Shown: positions 54,671 to 63,266 of the stretch, piece by piece
How the letters are laid out: each line of letters starts with the position of its first letter
Numbering within the stretch: the stretch's first letter is position 1
Assembly (NCBI RefSeq): GCF_001297775.1
Contig: NZ_LIFX01000008.1
Coordinates: 79 to 64,078 of the forward strand
Length of the DNA: 64,000 nt
Reading direction: 5' to 3'
Source: Trabulsiella odontotermitis
GTDB lineage: Bacteria; Pseudomonadota; Gammaproteobacteria; Enterobacterales; Enterobacteriaceae
Notes under the pieces: generated by a model
Database searches by the model: none
The model's input: the letters and a program-made list of their open reading frames with translations, nothing else
What the model was told of the DNA's origin: nothing
Position numbers and translations under genes: made by a program

Positions 54671-56281
54671 ATGAGCATTCCCTTCACCCGCTGGCCGGAC
54701 GAGGCGGCAGCGCGCTACCGGCAAAAGGGTTACTGGCTGGATCTGCCGCTGACCGACATCCTGACCCGCCATGCCGACAGCGACGCGACGGCGGTCATCG
54801 ACGGCGAGCGCCACATCAGCTATCGCCAGTTGCATCAGGCAGCGGACAATCTGGCGGCGCATCTGCAACGGCAGGGGCTGAAGCGTGGTGAAACCGCGCT
54901 GGTTCAGCTGGGAAACGTCGCGGAATTCTACATCACGCTGTTTGCGCTGCTGCGCCTCGGTGTCGCGCCGGTGAATGCGTTGTTCAGCCATCAGCGCAGT
55001 GAACTCAATGCTTATGCCGTGCAGATTGAACCCGCGGTGCTGATCGCTGACCGGGAGCATCCGCTGTTTGCCGATGACGCGTTTCTCAATACGTTTGTGG
55101 CAGCGCATCGCTCAGTACGACTGGTGCTGCTGCGCCACGACAGCGGTGATCACGCGCTGGAAATGGCCATCGCGCAACCCGCGGAGAGCTTTACCGCGAC
55201 GCCAACGCCCGCCGATGAAGTGGCGTTTTTCCAGCTGTCCGGCGGCAGTACCGGCACGCCGAAACTGATCCCGCGTACGCATAATGACTACTACTACAGT
55301 ATTCGCCGCAGCAATGAGATTTGTCATTTCGATTCGCAGACGCGTTACCTCTGCGCGCTACCGGCGGCGCATAACTACCCGATGAGTTCCCCCGGCGCGC
55401 TCGGCGTATTTCTGGCTGAAGGGTGTGTGGTGATGGCGAATGATCCGAGTGCCACGCTCTGCTTCCCGCTGATTGAACAGCATCAGATTAACGTGACGGC
55501 GCTGGTGCCCCCGGCGGTCAGCCTGTGGTTGCAGGCGATTAGCGAGTGGGGCAGTAACGCACCATTACGCTCACTGAAACTGTTGCAGGTGGGTGGCGCG
55601 CGGCTGTCGGCAACGCTGGCCGCCCGCATTCCGGCGGAGATCGGCTGCCAGTTGCAGCAGGTGTTCGGCATGGCGGAAGGGCTGGTGAACTACACCCGCC
55701 TCGACGATCCGCAGGAGCGCATCCTCAATACCCAGGGCTGCCCGATGAGCCCGGACGACGAAGTGTGGGTGGCGGATGAACACGGAAACCCGCTGCCGCG
55801 TGGTGAGGTGGGCCGCCTGATGACGCGCGGTCCGTATACCTTCCGCGGCTATTTCCGCAGCCCCGACCATAACGCGCAGGCGTTTGATGAACACGGCTTT
55901 TACTGCTCCGGCGATCTGATTTCCATCGACGACGCCGGGTACATCACCGTTCAGGGGCGCGAAAAAGATCAGATCAACCGCGGTGGCGAAAAGATTGCCG
56001 CGGAGGAGATCGAAAACCTGTTGCTGCGCCATGCGTCGGTGATCCATGCCGCGCTGGTCAGTATGGAAGACAGCCTGCTGGGCGAGAAAAGCTGTGCGTA
56101 TCTGGTGGTGACGGCACCGTTACGCGCCGTGGCCGTGCGGCGCTTTTTGCGCGAGCAGGGTGTTGCGGAATTCAAGCTGCCGGATCGCGTGGCCTGCGTG
56201 GACGCGCTGCCGCTGACGCCGGTCGGCAAAGTGGATAAGAAGAAACTGCGTCAGTGGCTGGCGGAGCGCCCCCTGGCCTGA
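54671..56281 (+). CDS. entE: 2,3-dihydroxybenzoate-AMP ligase EntE
   Basis: A 536-residue stand-alone adenylating enzyme, the same length as E. coli EntE. The AMP-binding core is [20 protein letters not shown], followed by [28 protein letters not shown] (cited in part) and the C-terminal catalytic lysine region [11 protein letters not shown]. It activates 2,3-dihydroxybenzoate and loads it onto EntB. It starts nine bases after entC. Confidence 0.96.
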   Translation: MSIPFTRWPDEAAARYRQKGYWLDLPLTDILTRHADSDATAVIDGERHISYRQLHQAADNLAAHLQRQGLKRGETALVQLGNVAEFYITLFALLRLGVAPVNALFSHQRSELNAYAVQIEPAVLIADREHPLFADDAFLNTFVAAHRSVRLVLLRHDSGDHALEMAIAQPAESFTATPTPADEVAFFQLSGGSTGTPKLIPRTHNDYYYSIRRSNEICHFDSQTRYLCALPAAHNYPMSSPGALGVFLAEGCVVMANDPSATLCFPLIEQHQINVTALVPPAVSLWLQAISEWGSNAPLRSLKLLQVGGARLSATLAARIPAEIGCQLQQVFGMAEGLVNYTRLDDPQERILNTQGCPMSPDDEVWVADEHGNPLPRGEVGRLMTRGPYTFRGYFRSPDHNAQAFDEHGFYCSGDLISIDDAGYITVQGREKDQINRGGEKIAAEEIENLLLRHASVIHAALVSMEDSLLGEKSCAYLVVTAPLRAVAVRRFLREQGVAEFKLPDRVACVDALPLTPVGKVDKKKLRQWLAERPLA

Positions 56282-56294
56282 AGGAGAGAAAAGC

Positions 56295-57146
56295 ATGACT
56301 ATCCCAAAACTGCAGGCCTATGACCTGCCCACCGCCAGCGACATCCCGGCGAACAAAGTCGACTGGGCGTTTGAGCCTGAACGCGCGGCGTTGCTGATCC
56401 ACGACATGCAGGAATACTTCCTCAATTTCTGGGGCAAAAACAGCCCGATGATGGAAACCGTGGTCGCCAACATTGCCGCGCTGCGCCAGTACTGCAAACA
56501 GCAGCATATTCCGGTCTATTACACCGCGCAGCCGAAAGACCAGAGCGATGACGATCGCGCGCTGCTTAATGACATGTGGGGACCGGGGCTGACCCGTTCG
56601 CCGGAGCAGCAGCAAATCATCGCCGCGCTGGCGCCGGACGAGGCCGATAACGTGCTGGTGAAATGGCGTTACAGCGCGTTTCATCGCTCTCCCCTCGAAC
56701 AAATGCTGAAAGAGACCGGGCGTAATCAACTGATCATCACCGGCGTTTATGCGCACATCGGCTGCATGACCACCGCAACGGATGCCTTCATGCGTGATAT
56801 CAAACCGTTTTTTGTCGCTGACGCGCTGGCAGATTTCAGCCGCGAAGAACATCTGATGTCACTCAACTACGTCGCCGGACGTTCCGGACGGGTGGTGATG
56901 ACCGACATGCTGTTGCCGGTGCCGCCATCCAGGGCGGCGCTGCGGGCGATGATCCTGCCATTCCTGGACGAGGCCGATGAGCCACAGGATGACGAAAACC
57001 TGATCGACTACGGTCTGGACTCGGCACGCATGATGGCGCTGGCGGCGCGCTGGCGCAAAGTACATAGCGATATCGATTTTGTGATGCTGGTGAAGAACCC
57101 GACGATTGATGCCTGGTGGACGCTGCTTTCCCGCGAGGTGAAGTGA
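56295..57146 (+). CDS. entB: Isochorismatase / aryl carrier protein EntB
   Basis: A 283-residue bifunctional protein. The N-terminal isochorismatase domain (about 1-207) has [11 protein letters not shown] with the catalytic aspartate and [14 protein letters not shown]. The C-terminal aryl carrier domain (about 215-283) has the phosphopantetheine serine in [10 protein letters not shown]. It makes 2,3-dihydro-2,3-dihydroxybenzoate and later carries the activated acid to EntF. Its TGA overlaps the entA ATG by one base. Confidence 0.96.
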   Translation: MTIPKLQAYDLPTASDIPANKVDWAFEPERAALLIHDMQEYFLNFWGKNSPMMETVVANIAALRQYCKQQHIPVYYTAQPKDQSDDDRALLNDMWGPGLTRSPEQQQIIAALAPDEADNVLVKWRYSAFHRSPLEQMLKETGRNQLIITGVYAHIGCMTTATDAFMRDIKPFFVADALADFSREEHLMSLNYVAGRSGRVVMTDMLLPVPPSRAALRAMILPFLDEADEPQDDENLIDYGLDSARMMALAARWRKVHSDIDFVMLVKNPTIDAWWTLLSREVK

Positions 57147-57901
57147 TGGCCGGGTTTGATTTTCACGGTAAAACCGTCTGGGTGACCGGAGCGGGAAAAG
57201 GTATCGGCTACGCCACCGCGCTGGCGTTTGTGGCGGCCGGGGCGACGGTGACCGGTTTTGATCTGGCGTTCGGCGGTGACCACTACCCGTTTACCACTGA
57301 AGTGCTGGACGTGGCCGACGCGCAGCAGGTGGCGCAGGTATGCCGCCGTGTGCTTGAGCGTCAGCCGCGTCTGGATGTGCTGGTTAACGCAGCGGGTATT
57401 TTGCGTATGGGCGCGACCGATGCGCTGAGTGTGGCGGACTGGCAGCAGACGTTTGCGGTAAACGTTGGCGGCGCGTTTAACCTGTTTCAGCAGACGATGG
57501 CGCAGTTTCGTCGTCAGCAGGGCGGGGCGATCGTGACCGTCGCGTCGGATGCCGCCCACACGCCGCGCCTCGGGATGAGTGCTTATGGCGCCTCGAAAGC
57601 GGCGCTGAAAAGCCTGGCGTTGACCGTCGGGCTGGAGCTGGCCGCCAGCGGCGTGCGCTGTAACCTCGTCTCGCCAGGATCGACCGATACCGACATGCAG
57701 CGAACGCTGTGGCTTAACGATGATGCTGAACAGCAGCGCATTCGCGGCTTCGGCGAGCAGTTTAAGCTGGGTATTCCGCTGGGGAAAATCGCCCGTCCGC
57801 AGGAGATCGCCAGCACCATCCTGTTCCTCGCCTCTGACCATGCCAGCCACATCACGTTGCAGGATATCGTGGTGGATGGCGGCTCTACGCTTGGGGGGTG
57901 A
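57146..57901 (+). CDS. entA: 2,3-dihydro-2,3-dihydroxybenzoate dehydrogenase EntA
   Basis: A 251-residue SDR enzyme matching E. coli EntA (248 residues). The cofactor motif is TGAGKGIG, NAAG follows, and the catalytic Tyr-Lys is YGASKAAL. It oxidises the EntB product to 2,3-dihydroxybenzoate with NAD+. The start at 57146 overlaps entB (TGATG). In E. coli the thioesterase gene entH follows; here the operon ends with entA. Confidence 0.95.
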   Translation: MAGFDFHGKTVWVTGAGKGIGYATALAFVAAGATVTGFDLAFGGDHYPFTTEVLDVADAQQVAQVCRRVLERQPRLDVLVNAAGILRMGATDALSVADWQQTFAVNVGGAFNLFQQTMAQFRRQQGGAIVTVASDAAHTPRLGMSAYGASKAALKSLALTVGLELAASGVRCNLVSPGSTDTDMQRTLWLNDDAEQQRIRGFGEQFKLGIPLGKIARPQEIASTILFLASDHASHITLQDIVVDGGSTLGG

Positions 57902-58048
57902 AAAAAGGCGAAAGTGATCGGCTTAACAATGTGATGTAAAAAATCGGTGATATGTCTGCTTTCTTGGGTTATTGGATTGTTAATTTCCATTCGAGTGTTA
58001 TAGATACAAAATGTAACAACTTACTTCAGCGCTAATGGAACCTACACA
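57902..58048 (+). promoter_or_regulatory. entA-cstA intergenic region
   Basis: This 147-base gap occupies the place of entH and holds the presumed cstA promoter. TGTGATG at 57931-57937 could be a CRP half-site, but its partner half is poor, so CRP control is only suggested by analogy with E. coli cstA. No ORF is visible. Confidence 0.4.
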
Positions 58049-60154
58049 ATGAATAACGCAGGGAAATACCTCATCTGGGCAGTGCTTGCTGTTGTGGGAG
58101 CCTTCGCCCTGGGCTATATCGCCCTCAATCGTGGTGAACAGATAAATGCGTTGTGGATCGTCGTGGCGGCGGTCTGCCTTTATCTTATTGCCTATCGTTT
58201 TTACGGCCGTTATATCGCGAATAATGTCCTCGGGGTTGACCCGACGCGCATGACGCCCGCCGTCCGCCATAACGACGGGCTGGATTACGTGCCAACCGAT
58301 AAAAAAGTGCTGTTCGGCCACCATTTTGCGGCGATAGCCGGAGCCGGGCCGCTGGTCGGGCCGGTACTGGCCGCGCAAATGGGCTATCTGCCGGGCATGA
58401 TCTGGATCCTCGCAGGCGTCGTGCTGGCAGGTGCGGTTCAGGACTTTATGGTGCTGTTTGTCTCCACCCGCCGCGATGGTCGTTCGCTGGGCGAGCTGGT
58501 GAAAGAAGAAATGGGGCCGACAGCGGGCGTCATCGCGCTGATCGCCACCTTTATGATCATGGTGATCATCCTTGCGGTGCTGGCGATGATCGTGGTGAAA
58601 GCCCTGACTCACAGTCCGTGGGGAACCTATACCGTCGCCTTTACCATTCCGCTGGCGCTGTTTATGGGGATCTACATTCGTTATTTGCGTCCGGGGCGGA
58701 TTGGTGAAGTGTCTGTTATCGGACTCGTGCTGCTGGTGTTCGCCATCATTTCCGGCGGCTGGGTGGCAGAGAGCGAAACCTGGGCGCCGTGGTTTGACTT
58801 TACCGGCGTACAGCTGACCTGGATGCTGGTGGGTTATGGCTTTGTGGCGGCGGTATTGCCGGTGTGGCTGTTGCTGGCGCCGCGCGATTACCTCTCCACC
58901 TTCCTGAAAATCGGTACCATCGTCGGGCTGGCGATTGGGATTTTGATCATGCGTCCGACGCTGACCATGCCGTCACTGACGAAATTTGTCGATGGCACCG
59001 GCCCGGTGTGGACGGGTGACCTGTTCCCGTTCCTGTTTATTACCATCGCCTGTGGCGCCGTCTCTGGCTTCCATGCGCTGATCTCTTCCGGCACCACGCC
59101 AAAAATGCTGGCGAACGAAAATCAGGCCTGCCTGATTGGTTACGGCGGCATGTTGATGGAATCCTTCGTGGCGATCATGGCGCTGGTGGCGGCGTGCATT
59201 ATCGATCCGGGCGTTTATTTTGCGATGAACAGCCCGATGGCGGTACTGGCGCCAGCAGGGACGACCGATGTGGTGGCTTCCGCCGCGCAGGTGGTCAGTA
59301 GCTGGGGCTTCACCGTTACGCCGGATACGCTGAAACAGATCGCCAGCGAAGTGGGCGAGCAGTCTATTATTTCGCGAGCAGGTGGTGCGCCGACGTTAGC
59401 GGTGGGCATGGCCTACATTCTGCACGGTTCGCTGGGCGGCCTGATGGACGTGTCGTTCTGGTACCACTTCGCCATTTTGTTCGAAGCACTGTTTATTCTG
59501 ACCGCGGTGGACGCGGGTACCCGTGCGGCGCGTTTCATGCTGCAGGATCTGCTCGGCGTTATCAGCCCGAATCTCAAGCGCACCGACTCGCTGCCTGCCA
59601 ACCTGTTAGCTACCGCGCTTTGCGTGCTGGCCTGGGGTTACTTCCTGCATCAGGGCGTGGTGGATCCGCTGGGCGGCATCAATACCCTGTGGCCGCTGTT
59701 TGGTATCGCCAACCAGATGCTGGCAGGGATGGCGCTGATGCTCTGCGCCGTGGTGCTGTTCAAGATGAAGCGCCAGCGTTACGCGTGGGTGGCGTTGCTG
59801 CCAACCGCGTGGCTGCTGATTTGTACGCTGGTCGCTGGCTGGCAGAAAGCCTTTAGCCCGGACGTGAAAGTCGGCTTCCTGGCCATCGCCAACCGCTTCC
59901 AGGGGATGATCGACAGCGGCAACATTCCGTCGCAGTACACCGAATCGCAGCTGGCTCAGCTGGTGTTTAACAACCGACTGGATGCCGGGCTGACCATCTT
60001 CTTTATGGTGGTGGTCGTGGTACTGGCGCTGTATTCTGTGAAAACCGCGCTGGCGGCATTGAAAGTCGATGAACCGACGGACAAAGAACTGCCGTATGAA
60101 CCAATGCCAGAAAATCTCGAGCAAATCGTGACGCAGGCAAAAGGCGCGCATTAA
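58049..60154 (+). CDS. cstA: Carbon-starvation membrane transporter CstA
   Basis: A 701-residue inner-membrane protein, the same length as E. coli CstA, with many membrane segments and the CstA signature [23 protein letters not shown] (shortened). E. coli CstA takes up peptides and pyruvate under carbon starvation. The C-terminal tail after about residue 680 is hydrophilic. It is followed by ybdD, as in E. coli. Confidence 0.95.
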   Translation: MNNAGKYLIWAVLAVVGAFALGYIALNRGEQINALWIVVAAVCLYLIAYRFYGRYIANNVLGVDPTRMTPAVRHNDGLDYVPTDKKVLFGHHFAAIAGAGPLVGPVLAAQMGYLPGMIWILAGVVLAGAVQDFMVLFVSTRRDGRSLGELVKEEMGPTAGVIALIATFMIMVIILAVLAMIVVKALTHSPWGTYTVAFTIPLALFMGIYIRYLRPGRIGEVSVIGLVLLVFAIISGGWVAESETWAPWFDFTGVQLTWMLVGYGFVAAVLPVWLLLAPRDYLSTFLKIGTIVGLAIGILIMRPTLTMPSLTKFVDGTGPVWTGDLFPFLFITIACGAVSGFHALISSGTTPKMLANENQACLIGYGGMLMESFVAIMALVAACIIDPGVYFAMNSPMAVLAPAGTTDVVASAAQVVSSWGFTVTPDTLKQIASEVGEQSIISRAGGAPTLAVGMAYILHGSLGGLMDVSFWYHFAILFEALFILTAVDAGTRAARFMLQDLLGVISPNLKRTDSLPANLLATALCVLAWGYFLHQGVVDPLGGINTLWPLFGIANQMLAGMALMLCAVVLFKMKRQRYAWVALLPTAWLLICTLVAGWQKAFSPDVKVGFLAIANRFQGMIDSGNIPSQYTESQLAQLVFNNRLDAGLTIFFMVVVVVLALYSVKTALAALKVDEPTDKELPYEPMPENLEQIVTQAKGAH

Positions 60155-60163
60155 TCACCACCG

Positions 60164-60189
60164 GCCGGGTAGCGAGGACGTTACCCGGC
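60164..60189 (+). repeat. REP-like hairpin between cstA and ybdD
   Basis: GCCGGGTA at 60164-60171 pairs with TACCCGGC at 60182-60189 in the 56-base gap. It resembles half of a REP unit and may shield the cstA message or reduce ybdD expression. Confidence 0.6.
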
Positions 60190-60210
60190 AAAAACCAGAC
60201 CGGAGCTGTT

Positions 60211-60408
60211 ATGTTCGACACGCTTTCTAAAGCCGGAAAATACCTGGGTCAGGCGGCAAAAATGATGGTCGGTGTGCCCGACTATGATAACTATGTCGAG
60301 CATATGCGAGTGAACCACCCGGACCAGACACCGATGACCTACGAAGCCTTTTTCCGCGACAGACAGGATGCGCGCTATGGCGGTAAAGGCGGCGCCCGCT
60401 GCTGTTAA
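60211..60408 (+). CDS. ybdD: YbdD, small CstA partner protein
   Basis: A 65-residue protein of the YbdD/YjiX family, almost identical in layout to E. coli YbdD ([20 protein letters not shown], then [15 protein letters not shown] with its terminal cysteine pair). The family partners CstA-type transporters and may be required for pyruvate uptake. Its stop codon shares TTAA (60405-60408) with the stop of the convergent antitoxin gene. Confidence 0.93.
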   Translation: MFDTLSKAGKYLGQAAKMMVGVPDYDNYVEHMRVNHPDQTPMTYEAFFRDRQDARYGGKGGARCC

Positions 60409-60797
60409 ATTCGCAGGCTGATTTGCGCCTGGGTACAACCATAGATTGCCGCCAGTTTTTCACGGGTGCGCTTCTGCGGACGTGAGTCTGGCGATTCCAG
60501 TTGTGACACCGCAGATTGCGTGATCCCCAGTTTTTCCGCCACTTCCTGTTGTGAGAGACCGCAAGCGATACGCCATGCGGCCTGCAGGCTTACGCCTTCC
60601 GCGTCCATAATATTAACGATATGGTTTGGGAGGCCGATGTCATCATACTCGTCGGACTCATAAGGGATCTCTTCCCAGCCCTCTTCGTTTTTGTCATCAA
60701 CCTCTGTTTGCCCGAGACGCAGGCGAAACCAGAGATCGTAAGGGATCACCACGAACTGCGGTTCGCCGTTTCCGTCTTTAATAAACTGAACATTCAT
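60405..60797 (-). CDS. Xre-family antitoxin
   Basis: A 130-residue protein with a C-terminal Xre/HTH_3 domain (about 75-128, [22 protein letters not shown]) and an acidic N-terminal part (about 20-60) of unknown fold, which probably covers the toxin. The ATG at 60797 lies inside the toxin gene end with 20 bases of overlap, typical for toxin-first type II modules such as HigBA. A start at 60890 would be an out-of-frame reading of the toxin gene and is rejected. It should repress its own operon. Confidence 0.8.
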   Translation of the reverse strand: MNVQFIKDGNGEPQFVVIPYDLWFRLRLGQTEVDDKNEEGWEEIPYESDEYDDIGLPNHIVNIMDAEGVSLQAAWRIACGLSQQEVAEKLGITQSAVSQLESPDSRPQKRTREKLAAIYGCTQAQISLRI

Positions 60798-61074
60798 AGG
60801 TAGCACTCTCCTCATGCAAATAGGTGGCGGAGGTTCGGCGTTTAACTGCCACGATGTAGCAGATCTCCTGCAGTTCCCCCTGCATCTCAAAGATGACCCG
60901 ATAGTCGCCGACCCGTAGCCGGAAATGCCCTTCCGGGTGCACCAGCCTTTTCAAATCAGGTGGTGGCGCGTTGATGTCACCGATATCAAACAGCCTGCCT
61001 TTCACCCTCTGGCGGTAACGAATATCAATTTTCATCAGCTGCTTCCAGGCAGCTCTGGACCAGACAAAAGTCAT
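60778..61074 (-). CDS. RelE/ParE-superfamily toxin
   Basis: A 98-residue protein with the RelE/ParE core pattern: basic N-terminal helices, LKRLVHPEGHFRLRVGDYRVIFE and YIVAVKRR near the C-terminus. An additional C-terminal tail (about 80-98, [17 protein letters not shown]) extends past the usual fold end. RelE toxins cut mRNA on the ribosome; ParE toxins poison gyrase, and the sequence does not decide which applies. The start has GGAGG seven bases upstream. It is first in a two-gene operon with the Xre antitoxin. Confidence 0.82.
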   Translation of the reverse strand: MTFVWSRAAWKQLMKIDIRYRQRVKGRLFDIGDINAPPPDLKRLVHPEGHFRLRVGDYRVIFEMQGELQEICYIVAVKRRTSATYLHEESATYECSVY

Positions 61075-61114
61075 CTAACACCTCCAGCATATCGCGTTGC
61101 GTAATATAAGTAAA

Positions 61115-61128
61115 TAATTAGATAATTA
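61115..61128 (-). promoter_or_regulatory. Candidate operator of the toxin-antitoxin operon
   Basis: Two palindromic TAATTA hexamers separated by two bases lie 41 bases upstream of the toxin start in an AT-rich stretch that includes possible -10 sequences. An Xre antitoxin dimer would fit such a site. Confidence 0.45.
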
Positions 61129-61221
61129 GCTTTTCTTGTATTAACTAATGACGCAGAGACTACGGGCGGAAGGCGAGGGGGGTAAAGCAGAGAAATAACG
61201 CGATGCGACGCTGCTCGTAAA

Positions 61222-61245
61222 CGTCTTTACCTCACGGCAAAGACG
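61222..61245 (-). terminator. Possible terminator after ybdM
   Basis: CGTCTTT at 61222-61228 pairs with AAAGACG at 61239-61245, followed on the minus strand by TTTACG. It lies 37 bases past the ybdM stop. Confidence 0.5.
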
Positions 61246-61281
61246 CGCATAAAAAGTGGATAACGGATCGTAAAACCGTGT

Positions 61282-61908
61282 TTACTTGACGGTCCAGGCA
61301 CCGGAGAAATGGCGGTCGGCAAACAGCTCAAGCAGACCGCTTATCTGCTTCAGACGCAGCACTTCGTCGCCATCCATGCCCAGTTCTTTGCTAATTTTTT
61401 CATCACTCCACCCCAGGTGAGCAAGCTCGCGAATAATGTCTGACATGGCGTTGATCTGATGACGCCCCCTGGCGCGGTTGTGGCGGATGGTTGACGCCAT
61501 ACCGGAAGCCGATTTCTGGCCGTTATCCTGTATGCAGGTGATCGGGAGATAGCCCTTAAGTTGCTCTTTTAACACGTTTTTCGTTTTAACCAGTTCCTGG
61601 CGATGAAAACCGTCGATAATCTCGAAGCGGTGTCTGCCACGCGACACCACCACAACGGGCTGGGTAAAGCCATCTGCTTCCAGCGATTTTTGCAGCAACC
61701 GCCGTTCGGGAGGCGCGACGTTGTTGGGGTTGTAGTCATTGGGAGCCACGGTTTCCTGCTTAACCCAGAGCACGCAATCTACCGGTTGGTCCTGAAACGG
61801 ACTGTGGCGATGGATCGCCAGACGAAACTGATTAATGGCTTCAACGCGGTCCTCTTCGCCAAGTGAATCCAGATAATGCTCCAGCTGTTGGATCAGTTGT
61901 TGTTGCAT
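61282..61908 (-). CDS. ybdM: YbdM, ParB/sulfiredoxin-like protein (IbrB-like)
   Basis: A protein of about 208 residues with a ParB/Srx nuclease-like domain (about 40-130). The core motif IIDGFHRQELV follows a region reading PPERRLLQKSLEADGFTQPV, as in ParB N-terminal domains. A C-terminal helix-turn-helix-like part (about 150-195, GWSDEKISKELGMDGDEVLRLKQI) follows. E. coli YbdM is about the same length, and phage IbrB is related. The start at 61908 overlaps ybdN by 16 bases; 61920 is an alternative. It always travels with ybdN, suggesting a joint function. Confidence 0.88.
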   Translation of the reverse strand: MQQQLIQQLEHYLDSLGEEDRVEAINQFRLAIHRHSPFQDQPVDCVLWVKQETVAPNDYNPNNVAPPERRLLQKSLEADGFTQPVVVVSRGRHRFEIIDGFHRQELVKTKNVLKEQLKGYLPITCIQDNGQKSASGMASTIRHNRARGRHQINAMSDIIRELAHLGWSDEKISKELGMDGDEVLRLKQISGLLELFADRHFSGAWTVK

Positions 61909-63113
61909 AAGATGTTCCATTCCTTGCGTTTTTTTGCCATGTGGCTGTTGTAGCGTTGATAGTGTTCGGGTTTTGTCGGGCTGAAAGAGAGCATTCGGCA
62001 CCAGTAATCATTGTTCAGCAATACCTTGCAGATGCGTCGCCACGAGGGAATATCTTTCGAGCCAATATCACCGTGTTGCGTATCCGGGATCGTTTCGCCC
62101 TTTTTCTGATACCAGTGCAGGTAAACCGCTATTTTATTTCGGTAATGTTCGGCTGTTTTTTGCGGCATGCTTTCCAGTAAAAACAGCGCATAACTTTGCC
62201 AGCTATGGTTGGCCGGTTTGTCGAGCTTACGATGGCCATAGAACTGATTATCCTGCCCGGCGTACAGCCCTCCGCTTTGCGCGCCACTGACCCGCTGGCA
62301 CATGGCGGCCCAGCGTTCAGGTTCAATCACGTGATACAGCCACAGTCCCTGACGCTGCTCCGGGCCGTACGGTTCGCAAATACGCATATAACGGAAGGGA
62401 ACGCCCGCCTGATACATCAGGTTATACAACGGGTTGTAGCTCAACTGCGTTTTGGCAAACCAGGTCCAGATATCCGCCGTTTTCCAGTCATAGATCGGGT
62501 AGACATACCAGGTGTGGCCACCCGGGGCGATGGTGGTCCAGGGTTTGTCATCGGCAAAGCGTTGTTTGCGGGCGGAAGCGATGGTTAAAAAACGATTGTA
62601 GGATTCGTCGGCGCGGATGCCGACCAGCATGGCGGCCGGGCGGTTGCCGGCGAACCAGTCGGCAAATTTGCGCACAAACGCTTCGAAAGTCATTCCGGTC
62701 TGGTAAAAAGGGAAGTAATCGGGCCGGGTGATGGCATCCGGCGGTGGCTGGCGAACCCAGGCGGTTCCCGGTTGCCAGCATTGCCATTCCGGTTCGAATT
62801 GCGACAGGGAATTTTGCGTGGTTAACGGCAACGCAACCCACCAGAAATCGTCAATCACATCCTGATATTGTGCGCGCATGGCTTCAATGTGGTTAATTGT
62901 CGCAGAAAATTGCGCTTCCCAGTCGATAAATAACACGCAGATTTTTTTATGGTATTTGCGCGCCTGCTGTGCCGCGATATGCAGCATGACGGTGGAATCT
63001 TTGCCACCGGAAAAAGAGATACAGACTTTGGGTAAATTAGTCAGCGCCCATGAAATACGTTCGGTGGTGGCATCCAGCACATTCTGATTGAGCGGATATT
63101 TGTAAATTGACAT
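61893..63113 (-). CDS. ybdN: YbdN, PAPS-reductase-like PP-loop protein (IbrA-like)
   Basis: A 406-residue protein of the PAPS reductase/PP-loop ATPase superfamily, the same length as E. coli YbdN. The PP-loop motif SGGKDS is at 35-40, within CISFSGGKDSTVMLHIA. It does not have the catalytic ECG-type tail of true PAPS reductases that I can see. The phage-encoded relative IbrA, with IbrB (YbdM-like), activates immunoglobulin-binding protein genes in E. coli, and DndC in DNA phosphorothioation is a more distant relative. Biochemical function is unknown. Confidence 0.88.
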   Translation of the reverse strand: MSIYKYPLNQNVLDATTERISWALTNLPKVCISFSGGKDSTVMLHIAAQQARKYHKKICVLFIDWEAQFSATINHIEAMRAQYQDVIDDFWWVALPLTTQNSLSQFEPEWQCWQPGTAWVRQPPPDAITRPDYFPFYQTGMTFEAFVRKFADWFAGNRPAAMLVGIRADESYNRFLTIASARKQRFADDKPWTTIAPGGHTWYVYPIYDWKTADIWTWFAKTQLSYNPLYNLMYQAGVPFRYMRICEPYGPEQRQGLWLYHVIEPERWAAMCQRVSGAQSGGLYAGQDNQFYGHRKLDKPANHSWQSYALFLLESMPQKTAEHYRNKIAVYLHWYQKKGETIPDTQHGDIGSKDIPSWRRICKVLLNNDYWCRMLSFSPTKPEHYQRYNSHMAKKRKEWNILCNNN

Positions 63114-63230
63114 GGTCAGTTTCCGTACAAGTGTGTATCCAGAGTTCCTTATAATATAGTGATATTTTAGTATGACAAATATTCGAAAGAATTTTTTATT
63201 TAATATGATTCAAGTGAATAAAAGAAAATT

Positions 63231-63255
63231 AAAGCATTCATAAAATGAATGCTTT
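63231..63255 (-). terminator. Terminator after ybdO
   Basis: AAAGCATTCA at 63231-63240 pairs perfectly with TGAATGCTTT at 63246-63255 around a five-base loop, 11 bases past the ybdO stop. It is AT-rich and flanked by a T run on the minus strand. Confidence 0.75.
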
Positions 63256-63266
63256 AAGGCGTGCGG

